Positions 13,173 to 32,737 of a stretch of DNA of 64,000 bases are shown piece by piece; the first letter of the stretch is position 1; the number at the start of each line of letters is the position of its first letter. Below the pieces are notes generated by a model. That model made no database searches. It saw only the letters and a list, made by a program, of their open reading frames with translations, and was not told the DNA's origin. Source of the DNA: Patella vulgata (Eukaryota > Mollusca > Gastropoda > Patellidae); assembly GCF_932274485.2 (NCBI RefSeq), contig NC_065885.2:31013062-31077061 (forward strand), read 5' to 3'. A program made the translations under genes and the position numbers.

Positions 13173-13659
13173 TTCACATTATGAATGTGGACGTATACAA
13201 ATGGATACGAATGCAACTCAAACTGCACTGTGAGTGTGAATCTGCTTCCACTTGATCAACCATTTTCTTAATTGCCAGTTTTTTGTTCTGAATATCATCG
13301 TGGCCGCTTATAACATTGATCATGAAAGTCGACAACCCGACATCACGACATTTTTACCCGACATCACATTTTTAGTGTCGTAATGTCGGGTAAAAATGTC
13401 GTGATGTCGGGTAGAAATGTCGTTATGTCGGGTTGTCGCGTTATGAAAGGCGACATCACGACATTACGACATGATACCAATCAGCCATCATAATAATAGT
13501 AAATCATTACTATCATTTATTCACGGTTATAATATTATGTGAAGCGCCCAGTTAGTAGTACCATTTCTGATGCTCTCGTTTACAAGAATTTGCTCTCGAA
13601 AGATTGCGGATGGTTGGAATCCTCAATTAATTTTCTACATACAAGTTTTCTGTGGAGTT

Positions 13660-13970
13660 TTGAATGTGAGATGGGTACATGGGTAAGATTAGAATTGGAT
13701 GCTGTCAGTTCACGTTTTTGGGAAAAATATTGGTAAATTAAAAACTATAAGCTACCTGTTCGGGCCTTAGCGCCATGGAGCCCTGGTCCGTCCTCGTTCC
13801 GTTTGAGGCTATCGTCATCGTCAGGGTATCCGGGCCTAGTCCGGATCTGTAGAACGTTACAATGGTCGCTCTAGGTATCCGATCATTAAACACGAAACTG
13901 AAAGCGAAACTTTTACTTTCGTCTTCAATTCATAGGCGCTAAAAATCTCGATTTTCTGTTCGATATTTTG
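13660..13970. repeat. Dispersed duplicate block, copy 1
   Basis: Matches 15890-16085 in the same orientation: GTGAGATGGGTAC, AGATTAGAAT, ATGCTGTCAGTTCA-like, GTATCCGGGCC, GTATCCGATCATTAAA, ACGAAACTGAAAGCGA and AGGCGCTAAAAAT. It is longer here because of extra sequence (13700-13830). Origin unknown; probably a degraded transposon. Confidence 0.7.
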
Positions 13971-14234
13971 CTAATTGCGGACCTTTTTCCAAACGATGTG
14001 TTTTAGCAAAATAACCTCCAGTTACCCCAATACGCCAAATGACGCTAGGGAATGTGCCTTTCAAAACATTTCGAGTCCGTGGCCGGGAGACCCTCCATCG
14101 CTTGTTGCTTGTCCCAGGGCCCGGATGTCGCTCCCGCGGGCCCCGAGGACTGTGCTAGCATAACCAAGTTTTTCATACCGTTTTGGTTAGATTAAGCATA
14201 GCAGCCACCGTAATGTGTTTATTGAAAACTTTAA

Positions 14235-14450
14235 TTGAATCGTTTTAGAATGGTGCTAGACAATTATTACGAATCTGGAGTCCATTCTCCATCCTTGATA
14301 GCATTACCAGATCGTCAACGAATTGTAAATGGAGATTTTGTATTATCTGAAGTGGGGGAGCCTATTGGAGTTGTTGAACATTTGAAATGGTTTTGCTTTT
14401 TAATAGAGAAGGATTATGGACACACACCCCGTAAAGATTATATTTTGTAA
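14235..14450 (+). other. Unrecognised 71-codon reading frame
   Basis: Protein-like composition (VLDNYYESGVHSPSLIALPD, then IVNGDFVLSEVGEPIGVV), preceded by a pyrimidine-poor but possible acceptor (CGTTTTAG) at the start. It ends in a stop at 14450. No family recognised, no signal peptide or membrane segment. It could be an orphan exon or a transposon fragment. Confidence 0.25.
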
Positions 14451-15454
14451 ATATTTTGTTAGACAGGTATGGCTAGTTTCGTCTAAAGATACATTGAAGA
14501 TATGCTCAAGAAGGTATGCTATTATTTATTACTGACAGGAAGCCTTTATTTAACTCGAACAAAGGCCAGTCCCCTGTGGTTGTTTATGACATCTTTTGAC
14601 CATTTGTGTATGGGGAAATACAAGAATCCCACTATAATCTCTTTTTTAATCCGTACTAGAATTATTTGTACTTTCACGTAACCAGCCAGTTAGTTAGCCA
14701 TTAAGATCAACACATGAGAAGCGCCTCTTGAATCACTCGAGCAGACAGGCTCCCTAGTTATTGACACCTTAATTTTCAACATTTTGGCGCCACGACGTAT
14801 TTCAGGGATTCCAGTACTTCCATATTATATGTTGTCTGGCTGGCATCCCCATATAAAACCCAGCTAATTTAGCAACTTCTAAAAATCGATGCTCATTCGA
14901 TTGCCAGTTAACACGATTATGCAATTGCTGATAATTGGCTAACAGGCTCTATAATAACACGTGAACCAACTGCTGAAGCCATATATGAGATTATAATACA
15001 ATGTCACAGCAGCTGTGTATCCCTAATGAAGAGCCGCTACTACTAAACTAGTTATTCATATAAGAAACTATAGCTACGATAGATCAAATTTAATTTATGC
15101 CGAATATTCAAATATCGGAATTGTAATCTTACACAGGAGTTCTGCAATCGAATATTCGAATACTCGAGCCGAACAATATAATTTAGGATACAGACACTTA
15201 TAATATTACTGCACAAGTGAATCAATTCTCTGTCCAAGAGGTTTAGCCTTTTAGCCTATTATTTCTAGACTTTAAAAAATTGCAGTATTTATGATGTTTG
15301 CAGACATTTCAGATATACGACATGGAGTTCTTCAATCGTTAGCAGGTTTCTACAGTTCCAGAGATAAGCACGTCTTTAAAAAAATCTGCTTCTTGCATTG
15401 CCGTCTCCCTCTAAAATTGCTTCCTATTTGTTTGTATTTCATTAGGTCATATTC

Positions 15455-15880
15455 ATTAATATGAAATGGGTATACCATATATATTCCTATATAAGCAATC
15501 AGATGAATGTTGTGGTACGGTATATATTGAGACAAGGAAATAATCTTTTGTGTGTTGTAGTGTACTACCACTATACTCTCCATCACCGCAACTGGCTCGT
15601 AACGTAGCTCTAGACCCCCCCCCCCCCCACACACACACACACACCACACTCCCCAATTTGCTTCCAACCTTGGGATGTGACAACGAGATCTGCCACATAT
15701 TCTTCTGAATGTAAATCCAGTAAATCCGGAAGGGGGGGGGGCATTACATACTTTCACATAGGCCTGTTCTGGACTTCAGCTTAAGTAAGGAACGTATAAA
15801 TGTCTAAATAACTAATAAGTTATCAAATGATTTCGTTGGATATTGGCGGATCTGTCTAAAATAACACCCCACCCATACTT
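15455..15880. repeat. Duplicate blocks partnering 16088-16240
   Basis: 15458-15575 (AGATGAATGTTGTGGTACG, ATATATTGAG, CAAGGAAATAATCTTTTGTG) recurs at 16088-16197. 15828-15875 (TTCGTTGGATATTGGC, GTCTAAAATAACACCCCA) recurs at 16195-16240. In the second copy the two blocks are adjacent; in the first they are separated by about 250 bp containing homopolymers and CA repeats. Confidence 0.75.
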
Positions 15881-15889
15881 TATCGTAAA

Positions 15890-16240
15890 GTAGAATGTGA
15901 GATGGGTACCTAGTGACATGTATAAGATTAGAATCGGATTCTGTCAGTTCAGAGTATCCGGGCCTTGTCTGGGCCTGTGAACGTTACAATAGTCGCTCTT
16001 GGTATCCGATCATTAAAAACGAAACTGAAAGCGAGACTTTTACTTAGGTCTTCGATTCATTAGGCGCTAAAAATTTCGATTTCGATGGGTATATATTCTC
16101 CTGTATAATAAAACAGATGAATGTTGTGGTACGATATATATTGAGGCAAGGAAATAATCTTTTGTGTGTTTTAGTGTAGCCTACTACCACTATATTCGTT
16201 GGATATTGGCAGATATGTCTAAAATAACACCCCATCCAGC
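15890..16240. repeat. Dispersed duplicate block, copy 2 (mosaic)
   Basis: 15890-16085 matches 13660-13970; 16088-16240 matches two parts of 15458-15875. The junction suggests a composite repeat rather than simple tandem duplication. Confidence 0.7.
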
Positions 16241-16499
16241 CGCAGGAACAATTAGTCAAAGTTTCCAAAACATTTCCTAGCAGCATTAGACCTATGTTCC
16301 TGAAGCAGCGACCGCGAGTTTTACAGCATCTCAGATGTACGGAGCTAAAGCGAGATCAAGACTTCTATTGAAGATGCATTGGACCCGGCTAACTTCATCA
16401 CAAGGTGACCGAGAGTAGCAATTAATAGAAATTATGTTTGGTATAAGTTGTTCTTGGCGGTCAGTGCATAAGGCCTTTGGGATTTTTTTTTTTTTTCGA

Positions 16500-16725
16500 T
16501 AATATGACCCTTGTTAACAAATCTGGAGGTGTTGGCCGCGACAGTTCCTGTGGATTTTCCAGCAAGATTGCCTCTCGTCACTGGTGCTGAATGAGAGCGA
16601 GACACGGTTATAGCTGTTCCAGTGGGATGAAGACCCGATGTCAAGTGTACACGTAAAATAAGTTACCCTGCCCGGATTTTCCTCATGGCAGTCCGGTTAA
16701 AGTAGGATGTTAAACCCCATTTCAT
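16500..16725 (+). repeat. SINE family A, diverged plus-strand copy
   Basis: Ends GTAGGATGTTAAACCCCATTTCAT, the family A 3' end (one change) with a short ATTTC tail. Upstream the match to the family body is faint (GATTTTCCAGCAAGATTGC, CACTGGTGC). Confidence 0.6.
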
Positions 16726-17105
16726 ATCTTTTCAGATATTTAGCTGTGTTGTGTTTGTATCGTCCATTTCTTGTGTTTATCTGTGCAGTCTACCCTGAAT
16801 GGCCTGTAAATGCTACCCAAGCGCCATTCAAGGGATAGCCTTCGCTTTATAATATTGTGTTTTATAGTCAGAGCTCCATAGATAAAACAGCTAAGCCAAA
16901 GAAGAATAGAGAACGCACCTTTCTGTTTCCATACATTTAATATTTTTGGTGCAATATATTTAAAATATATTTTTCTTTCCTTTCTTTATTGATTCAGAAG
17001 TATTCCTTCGTTTGATCAGCTTTAAAGTATAAGGACGTAAATGTTTTTAATAAAAAATTGTTCGATTAAAATTCTGTGCAGAACGTAAGTGGCGGAATTT
17101 TCAAA

Positions 17106-25623
<8,518 letters not shown>

Positions 25624-25768
25624 TATAACATACTACATATTGTGACTAACTGTGATATCTGTTTTATTATCCAAATGTTTCATGATACTTGAAACATTAA
25701 GGTTGTTAAATGTGAAGGATGTGGCGCATCAATATAGGTATTGTAATAAGAACTTATAGATTTATATC

Positions 25769-25803
25769 AATAAATAGAAACGAAGCTGATCAGATTAAAT
25801 AAA
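25769..25803 (+). terminator. CCDC77 poly(A) signals
   Basis: Two AATAAA hexamers (25769-25774, 25798-25803) lie 146 and 175 bp after the CCDC77 stop codon and before the foldback element at 25847. Confidence 0.7.
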
Positions 25804-25846
25804 AACAATACTGATAATCAAGGAAAACCCTGTTACCAATTGTGAA

Positions 25847-27196
25847 GGGTGGGACGATTTACCCAATTCTACCCAATATCACCCCAATACCACCTCAATA
25901 TCACCACATACTACCCAATACTACAACATAATGATGCAAAATAGACATATCGTTTGATTTTTTTCAAAAATAGAGAGTTATATCGCGGGATATGTACTTC
26001 ACATGCGATACCGATATCTGGCTGTTCCATTTGCCTCCCCCTACCACCCCAAAAAAGCCAATAATAACCCAATACTACCAAATACTTATCAAATACTACC
26101 CAATATGATCAAATAACAAACTAATATTGTCAAATAACAGCATATTAGTATAATTACTATTACAAATATTCAATATTTTGCAGAAAATTTAAATTTTTAC
26201 ACAGTTATCTCCCTTTACAACCGGTAAATAGATTTTAGATTGCTACTCTGATTAATCATCTTCTTTGGCTTTGCAATTGGTTTCCAAGACGACAAACTTA
26301 AAATAAGAAAAACAGGTATGACGATATACCATATTTTATTCCCAAACTGACCCATCTGTCTCTTACCACTTGATAGGGTCGTCTGTCAAACAAGGTGCGT
26401 TTTCTCAGGTCCCCCGGTTTCATCTCACTGTTAAACATCCCTTCCCGCAAGCGAGTTAATGAAATAATATTGAACTATATGTTAGTCACATCTCAGTTCA
26501 TCAAAACTATCATTTGTGGCCTGCTACAGCTCTGTCGGTTTCTTTGATAATATAAATAAAACAGAACTTGATTACCCAATCATCAATCTTAACACCGTTG
26601 ATTAATTGTTAAGTCGGGTTGAATGTATATACGAGTAGAGCATTACACATTGTGGGAGGAAGCTGGAGACTATGTCTATTCATTTAGGTGATAATGATAT
26701 CGCCGCGACATCGTCACCTGTGGGTATATATAATAACCTGTTTTCCTTATTTTAACTTCGTCGTCTTGGAAACAAATTGCAAAGAACAACAAGATGATTA
26801 ATTTGAGTAGCAATCTAAAATCTATTTGTCAGTTGTAAAGGGAGATAACTGCATAAATATTTCAATTTTCTGTAATTATCGAATAATCGTTGTAATTATT
26901 ATACCGATGTGCTGCTAATTGACGATATTAGGTTTGTATTTTATAATATTGGGTAGTATTTGATAAGTATTTGGTAGTATTGGGTTTTTATTTGCTTGAT
27001 TTGGGTGATATAGGGAGGCAATTGAAACAGCCAGACATCGATAATCACATTTGAAGTACATTTCCCACGATATATCTCACTATTTTTGAAAAAGTTCAAG
27101 TAATATGCTCATTTGGCACCATTATGTTGTAGTATTGGGTAGTATGTGGTGATATTGGAGTGGTATTGGGTAGTATTGGGTAATTTGTCCCGCCCG
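25847..27196. mobile_element. Foldback/Mutator-like element (1350 bp), inverted repeats of ~450 bp
   Basis: AATTGTGAA is duplicated at 25838-25846 and 27197-27205, a 9-bp duplication. The left arm (25847-26300: GGGTGGGAC, ACCCAATACTACC units, TCACCACATACTACCC, AGTTATCTCCCTTTACAA, TTTCCAAGACGAC) is matched by the reverse complement of about 26745-27196 with scattered changes. The spacer of about 440 bp has no open frame. Long arms and a 9-bp duplication are typical of Mutator-like (MULE) non-autonomous elements; that assignment is an inference. Confidence 0.8.
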
Positions 27197-27205
27197 AATT
27201 GTGAA

Positions 27206-27874
27206 ACCAGGACATCAACCCTTTTGACTAAGTCAACCATTTATCATAAACATGTATCATAATTTTCATATTGTAAACTTTTTAATGTATATGTAGCTAC
27301 ATAGTTGTGTGATATGAGAATAAATATTTAAATTATTGAATGATCTTTTCCATGGCATTATTGATCTTTAATCTCTAATGTATCATTAAATCTGTGAACT
27401 CAGTTAAAAGATAATTTTTATTCTGGCTTGGTGATGTGCACTAGCATTAAATTTCATCATATCTCAAAATTTTATTAGTCAACCTCATACAAAATCTGGG
27501 GCAAACATATGGCCGTTTCTGTTGTTTGTCTGTAGTGAAAAGCGATCAGACCAAAGAATTACGGTATACCAGAATTAACATTAAAAGCAATATGGAAATT
27601 AATGGTGGTCTGCATCCTAGTGACGGTGTTGATAATTAGAGTAATCTCCCTTTTACTGTCGTATCGGACTGTAATAAATAAAATAAAACCAAGTATGAAC
27701 AATCCAAACCATTAGACAAAATTCGAAGTCCTAAAAAAAACGGTATAGGCAAAATATTGTAATCAGCAAATGGACTGTTCACCGTGTATAAAATACACGA
27801 CAAACAGTGGTAACAGGTGTCTGGAAGAGTAAACTTACCCTGCCTGCCCGCCCGCCATAGCTGCATCCAAACTA
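27206..27874. other. Unique spacer
   Basis: AT-rich sequence downstream of CCDC77 with no credible gene or repeat that I can name. Confidence 0.4.
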
Positions 27875-27876
27875 TA

Positions 27877-28533
27877 CTCTTCAAAAAAGTAGGGGATATT
27901 GAAATGCAAATACCTATGCAGGTTGCGATATGATAAATAGTTATGGACATTTGACATGCTTTGAGAGTATGTTCACAGATGAAGAACTTATCACCTCAAC
28001 AGAACCACTGAGCTGCACATGCGGCACACAATAGCACCATACACGCGGGAGGGGTTCATTGTCAAATTTGACACTTCAAGGAAGGGTTGATGAAAACTGC
28101 CGCGTGCTGGTTTATCTATCCATGTTTGCTTTCCTATCGGTTCTTGCATAAGATTTACTGTTTAGCGTATCTTTGCTTTAGTGTGTTACGTCAACCGACA
28201 ACACTGCACGGCCCACTGCAAGGGGAGTGGGTCAGATTGTCCCAAATCGTGATTGGACGGTTGATTAGGAGAATGCCACGACGAATTGCTAACTTTCTGA
28301 GGATTGGTGGAGCAAATTACTCATTAAGACAAAAATCAAAAACGTCCATTTTCACTTTTGACGGTGTATCTCTTTGAGAGTGAAATGGGTCCGTCATATA
28401 AGCCGCCCATATGAACTGTTTATGTTCATGAGTAGGCAATTGGCCTGCATACACTGGTTACCTCTAATAAAAACAGCAGTGCATTTCCGCAGTTTTGTAT
28501 TGTTTCTGAATATCCCCTACTTTTTTTGAAGAG
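27877..28533 (+). mobile_element. Internally deleted Tc1-like element (657 bp), cousin of 9921-11447
   Basis: Ends CTCTTCAAAAAAGTAGGGG (left) and its near-perfect reverse complement (right, one extra A), flanked by TA. The interior keeps the transposase C-terminus: EWVRLSQIVIGRLIRRMPRR at about 28220-28280, aligned with LRRLIRSMPRRINACLANRG of the intact copy. Catalytic region lost. Confidence 0.85.
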
Positions 28534-28569
28534 TAAATCTCGGTAAAATAGCGTGATTGGCCAATAGAC

Positions 28570-29305
28570 TATCGGTATGCAAAATTCACGTGATGAACAG
28601 TGTTAACTATGTAGTAGACATAATCAGGGAGATAGTATACGCGTCAATTAAATATATCTAGAGTAATAGCCGAGAGAGACGTGTTATATTTACCAATCAC
28701 GTCAATATGACGGCCATAAAACTCTTTAAAGGTTTTTATAAGTTTAGTGCGCAAGTATCCCTGTAGTTGAAGCTTAGATGACTAATGCCTCGATCTACTT
28801 AAAAAATCAGAATAAAAGGAACAAGCTCTCGCGTAACGATTTAGCTGAGACACAAACACTCCATAACTAAGCTGGTGATATTGGAATGTTACTACTAATA
28901 AATGGAAAGTTAACAATCGGAAGGAAGCGTAATTGTCACTGTCAGTAGTGTTTTTAATTTCGAGCTCATCAGGATATGTGAATGCTACATAATCACTAAA
29001 TTTGGGATTATTCAGTGATAGAACATCATCGATATATCGTTTTAATAAGTGAAATTAAAATGTCTGACTAATCGTTTATTTGTTTTCACGAGTGCCTGTA
29101 TGTAATCGACTTCGTAGGAATAGAGAAACAAATCAGCAAGCAAAGGTGCACAGTTGGTGCCCATGGGGATACCTACCACTTGCTGATATATTTCCCTTCC
29201 AAATTCAACAAAGATATTATCAATTAAAAAATCCAAAATCTGAATTATCTTGTTGGCGGCGAATAAACCTTGGCACAATGAATGGAAATGCCGTTGCCCA
29301 AGCAA
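28570..29305 (-). mobile_element. Penelope-like retroelement relic
   Basis: On the minus strand: FLIDNIFVEFGREIYQQVVG, then IPMGTNCAPLLADLFLYSYE, then RYIDDVLSLNNPKFSDYV with the catalytic Asp pair, TYPDELEIKNTTDS, YGVFVSQLNRYARACSFYSD and LIKTFKEFYGRHIDVIGKY. These are the reverse-transcriptase and linker blocks of Penelope-like elements. It is fragmentary and broken in several places; I see no GIY-YIG endonuclease end. Confidence 0.8.
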
Positions 29306-29309
29306 TATT

Positions 29310-32300
29310 AGAACTGTTCAAGTATATTTCACTAGATCTGAGTTTTATACTTCCTGGATAAGCAGATATTTTCTTCTGGGGTAAGGGTTCAGAGTGCTAC
29401 ATACATTTATGATGGATTTTGAAGAGACATTTTACCGGTAGTAATTAATATCCCAGTGGATTCGGTTGAAATGTTTCCTAACAATTGAATCAATGCTCAT
29501 TTGGTAATGTACAATATAGGTTTAATAGAAGTACTCTACTTGGATTGGCTACTCGAGATAGCTTTGTATTTTACTTAAATATGTAGATTATTAACATCTC
29601 CATCCTTTAATTTCCATTCACTATTAGTAGTATCATGTCCCAGTGTGTATATTTCTCAGGTTCTACATTATGCATGCATATTTTCTTGAGGCATTCTTGG
29701 TTGAAATCGTTGACATCAAACTGCATTTTTAAGTAGTTTTAAAGTCATAGATCATGGGTATAGCATGTCTATTTCAATGACCTATCGAACTAACAAATAA
29801 CAAAAGAACACTAGGTTGGACTATATTGTTTTATTTTTTGGCAATTTCACATACATCACCCTAACTAGAGAATTAGTTAGGCTACTTCCCATGTGAATTG
29901 TTATCCAGGGCAGTTATGTTGAAATCCACACAATTTATGTCATTAATTATATTATATTAATTTATTTTAAGTATTTACAAGCTGAGTAACAAAAACAAAC
30001 AAAACACAATGACAAATAAAACTTTAGAGTAAAAAAAAGGTATTGTTTATTTAATGAGCAGTGATAGAGACATCAATTAGATCTGTATTCGATTAATTTA
30101 CATACAGATACTAAAAATAAATAAATTGAAATGAATAATATTTTCTGAACATAAAACATTGCATCCCAATAAATCAACCATACTTATCATGAACTGTATT
30201 TTTGGATCTTCAAATACTTAAATATAATATTGAAAATTCACGTTGGTATTTTTCATGAATTAAAAATAATTCCCATATATATGCCAATTTCTTTCTTTAT
30301 TCTAAATACTTACTCATTATTCAAGATATTGGAGATACAAGTTCAGTGTTCTTACATGTGAAATCCAAATTTGCCATTCATTCATAACTTCATCTTTCAA
30401 ACAGTATTTACAAACTTTATATTTTTATTTTTTCTCTCACTCATGGCATTTAAACATAAATATACATTACTGTTTTAGTCTGATCAAGATTTTTGGCGCA
30501 TTCAAAATTCAAACCTAATATTGGTACCGGTATTCAGATGCTCTATCTGTGTGTCTATTCTTTAATTCATTGAATCGAAGGACATCTAATAAACTATTAC
30601 ACAAATCAGTGAAGGCATTATATTTTGATCAAACCGAATCGAATATAACATAAATCTTTAGTTGATTCTTAGAATCAGTCTTTCACACATCCCTTCACAA
30701 ACACAACAAAAAAAAATATGATAAATGCTAGAACAACAAAAAAAATATATATATAACTTCAAATAATTTAATAATTTGCTTTTGAATGTCTTTAGCACTA
30801 AATCTTAATTCAATAATGTTTTGCTACTAACTTTTACAGAAACCTAATTTACTGCAAACACTCTCATTCTAACTGATCAAAGTCCTACTATAGTTTCTGT
30901 AATTTTTTTTTTATCATATTGTTAGAATGGTTACATTGTGTGTATTTCAACTGCCCTGTTTTGTTTTTAACCAGGTGACTTAAACTTTTTTTTAAATAAA
31001 CAACAACAAGGTTTTGCAACAAGTGAAAAATAATTAATTTTAAGAAATAATTGAACATTTAAACAGGTGTGAACCTTGATCTTTAAAAAGGATTAAATTG
31101 GAAACTAATTATAAAATAATTTTGAGTTGAACTAATACATATTCAGGTCATTTAATTTTAAACTTCAAAAAACATGATCTAAAATATTTCATCCTATTAA
31201 TTAAAGCACACTCAAATTTTGTATAAAATTTATCTATGTTAATAAAGTTAAAGCAGGTTGGTAAGAAACAAAGTGACATTATTGTAACAAGTGACCAAAT
31301 TAAATAATTCACTTTCAGTTTTTTTAATCTATAAAACAGCATTATAAAAAATCAGTTGAAAAACTAGTTCTAACTTCATTGAAAATTTTGTGTTAACGCT
31401 AGTGTGCATAGACATTACCATTGCATCCGCAGCATCTAACAAAGGGACTTTTCACTAATGGAGAGCTTATCTAAGGGAACTAACTTCTATCTGACAACAA
31501 TATGAAAGCAGGGATATTTTATTGCCTAGTCTATCTATCAGTATTTAATTTATGGATTATGTTTGAATAAAAAATAACAAATTAATGAGAATTATATAAT
31601 TTTGGTTTTGTATTTTCAATAAAATTTGAAAAGGCATGGAAATCTACAACAAGTACACATCAATACACGAGATACAATAGTTCATAGGTCAAAGGTAACA
31701 AGTCACTTTAGGTTAAAGTTAAAAAGTGACAATGTATTCAAAGTTCTATTTATAAATGACATCTAACTAGCTAGACTACATTCCTTAATAAACTATGAAA
31801 AGTCTTCATTTTTTAAATTAAATTTAATTAAATTAGCAACAAACTGAAAGACATAGGTGACCAATCAATAATTAATTTATTTTTCTAATACACATTTTCA
31901 TTCATGAGAAAAAAGAACAGGTTTCTAACTGTAGGCCTATTACTCAATCTAGTTTTATCAAAACAATCCAGTTTAATTCAATTATAAATAAAGTTTTATT
32001 TCATTTTAAGAAAAAAAAAAGTTCTTGCATAAATACCAATATTTATATCTGATAACTTAAACTACTTTATATTACAATTACTAACAGAGAAATACATGCA
32101 CCAAATATTAATATGGTATGGAACAAAGATGTTCAAAGGGAGATAACTCTGGTCCCATAACAATTCAAGGTCTTGTATTACAAGTCCTCCTTTGATTATC
32201 TATTTTCACAATCCACTAATTACTGACCACTGTTTGAATATTTACTGTTTAGAGTAGATATAATCCACACTGTCATTATGTATAGTCAAATATTAACAAA

Positions 32301-32536
32301 TATCCTATATACATATCATAAATATCCATCCATGTGATAGAGTTACTATAGTATTATTGACTAGGAGTTATTCATGTTATTCCACAGCAAAATTATCTAG
32401 ATAATCCATATACGCGATTTTATCCATCATAGTCCACACTATATTCACTGGTGTTTATTAATTATATATCACGAATGTTTAGTTTGATCCATCTCAAAGG
32501 TTTTTTTTCCATTTTATGGACACAGAATGAAAAATC
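29310..32536. other. Downstream of IQSEC: 3' UTR and unique AT-rich spacer
   Basis: Very AT-rich with no coding frame. The IQSEC 3' UTR must begin at 32536 on the minus strand; a minus-strand AATAAA is at 32459-32454, 78 bp after the stop, and several others occur further down, so the true end is undetermined. Confidence 0.5.
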
Positions 32537-32737
32537 CTAAACTTCTGTTCCTGCTGGCAGATTGCCACGAAGTTTTAGCGGAGAACCCTTGGATTTTCCT
32601 GGACTCACAGCTTTGGTTAATCCACTGACTTTAGTAATGGAGGCTCCCTTGGTCGTAGATTTCACAGAAGCGGAATTATTAAATGGAACAGCCATAGAGT
32701 CGTCTCTACTACCGGAACTTCCTACACTTCCTGATAC
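32537..32737 (-). CDS. IQSEC1: IQSEC last coding exon with PDZ ligand
   Basis: 67 codons including the stop, Ser/Gly/Lys-rich, ending NLPAGTEV. T-x-V at the C-terminus is a class I PDZ-binding motif, as in long forms of vertebrate IQSEC proteins that bind PSD-95-type scaffolds. Confidence 0.9.
   Translation of the reverse strand, partial: VSGSVGSSGSRDDSMAVPFNNSASVKSTTKGASITKVSGLTKAVSPGKSKGSPLKLRGNLPAGTEV

Larger units (their letters stand above)
12055..13490. mobile_element. Foldback element (1.44 kb) with arms of palindromic GTCG-rich units
   Basis: The left end, TGGTGGCTGATTGGTATCATG and onward, is repeated inverted at the right end (TGATGGCTGATTGG on the minus strand from 13490); the outer 60 bp or so are nearly identical. 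TA flanks both ends (12053-12054, 13491-13492). Each arm (about 12075-12300 and 13325-13475) is built from units such as CCCGACATCACGACATTTTT and their reverse complements, so each arm can also fold on itself. Between the arms are diverged tandem units of about 130-150 bp (12330-12815, with CCAAGTTTCAAGGCGATC and GAATTGCGGCC). Two later SINEs sit inside (12821-13072 and 13112-13172). No coding frame is seen, so it is non-autonomous; superfamily unknown. Confidence 0.8.
13491..17105. other. Intergenic region between the foldback element and CCDC77
   Basis: No recognised host gene. It holds duplicated blocks (13660-13970, 15455-15880, 15890-16240), C-rich and CA microsatellites at 15617-15645, a G-run at 15733-15741, one SINE tail near 16715, and an unrecognised 71-codon frame at 14235. 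The last 400 bp before CCDC77 (16700-17105) should contain its promoter by position. Confidence 0.5.

Noticed and set aside
15617-15741. G/C homopolymers as a structural regulatory element
   Set aside because: Simple C, CA and G runs between duplicated repeat blocks; no gene context.
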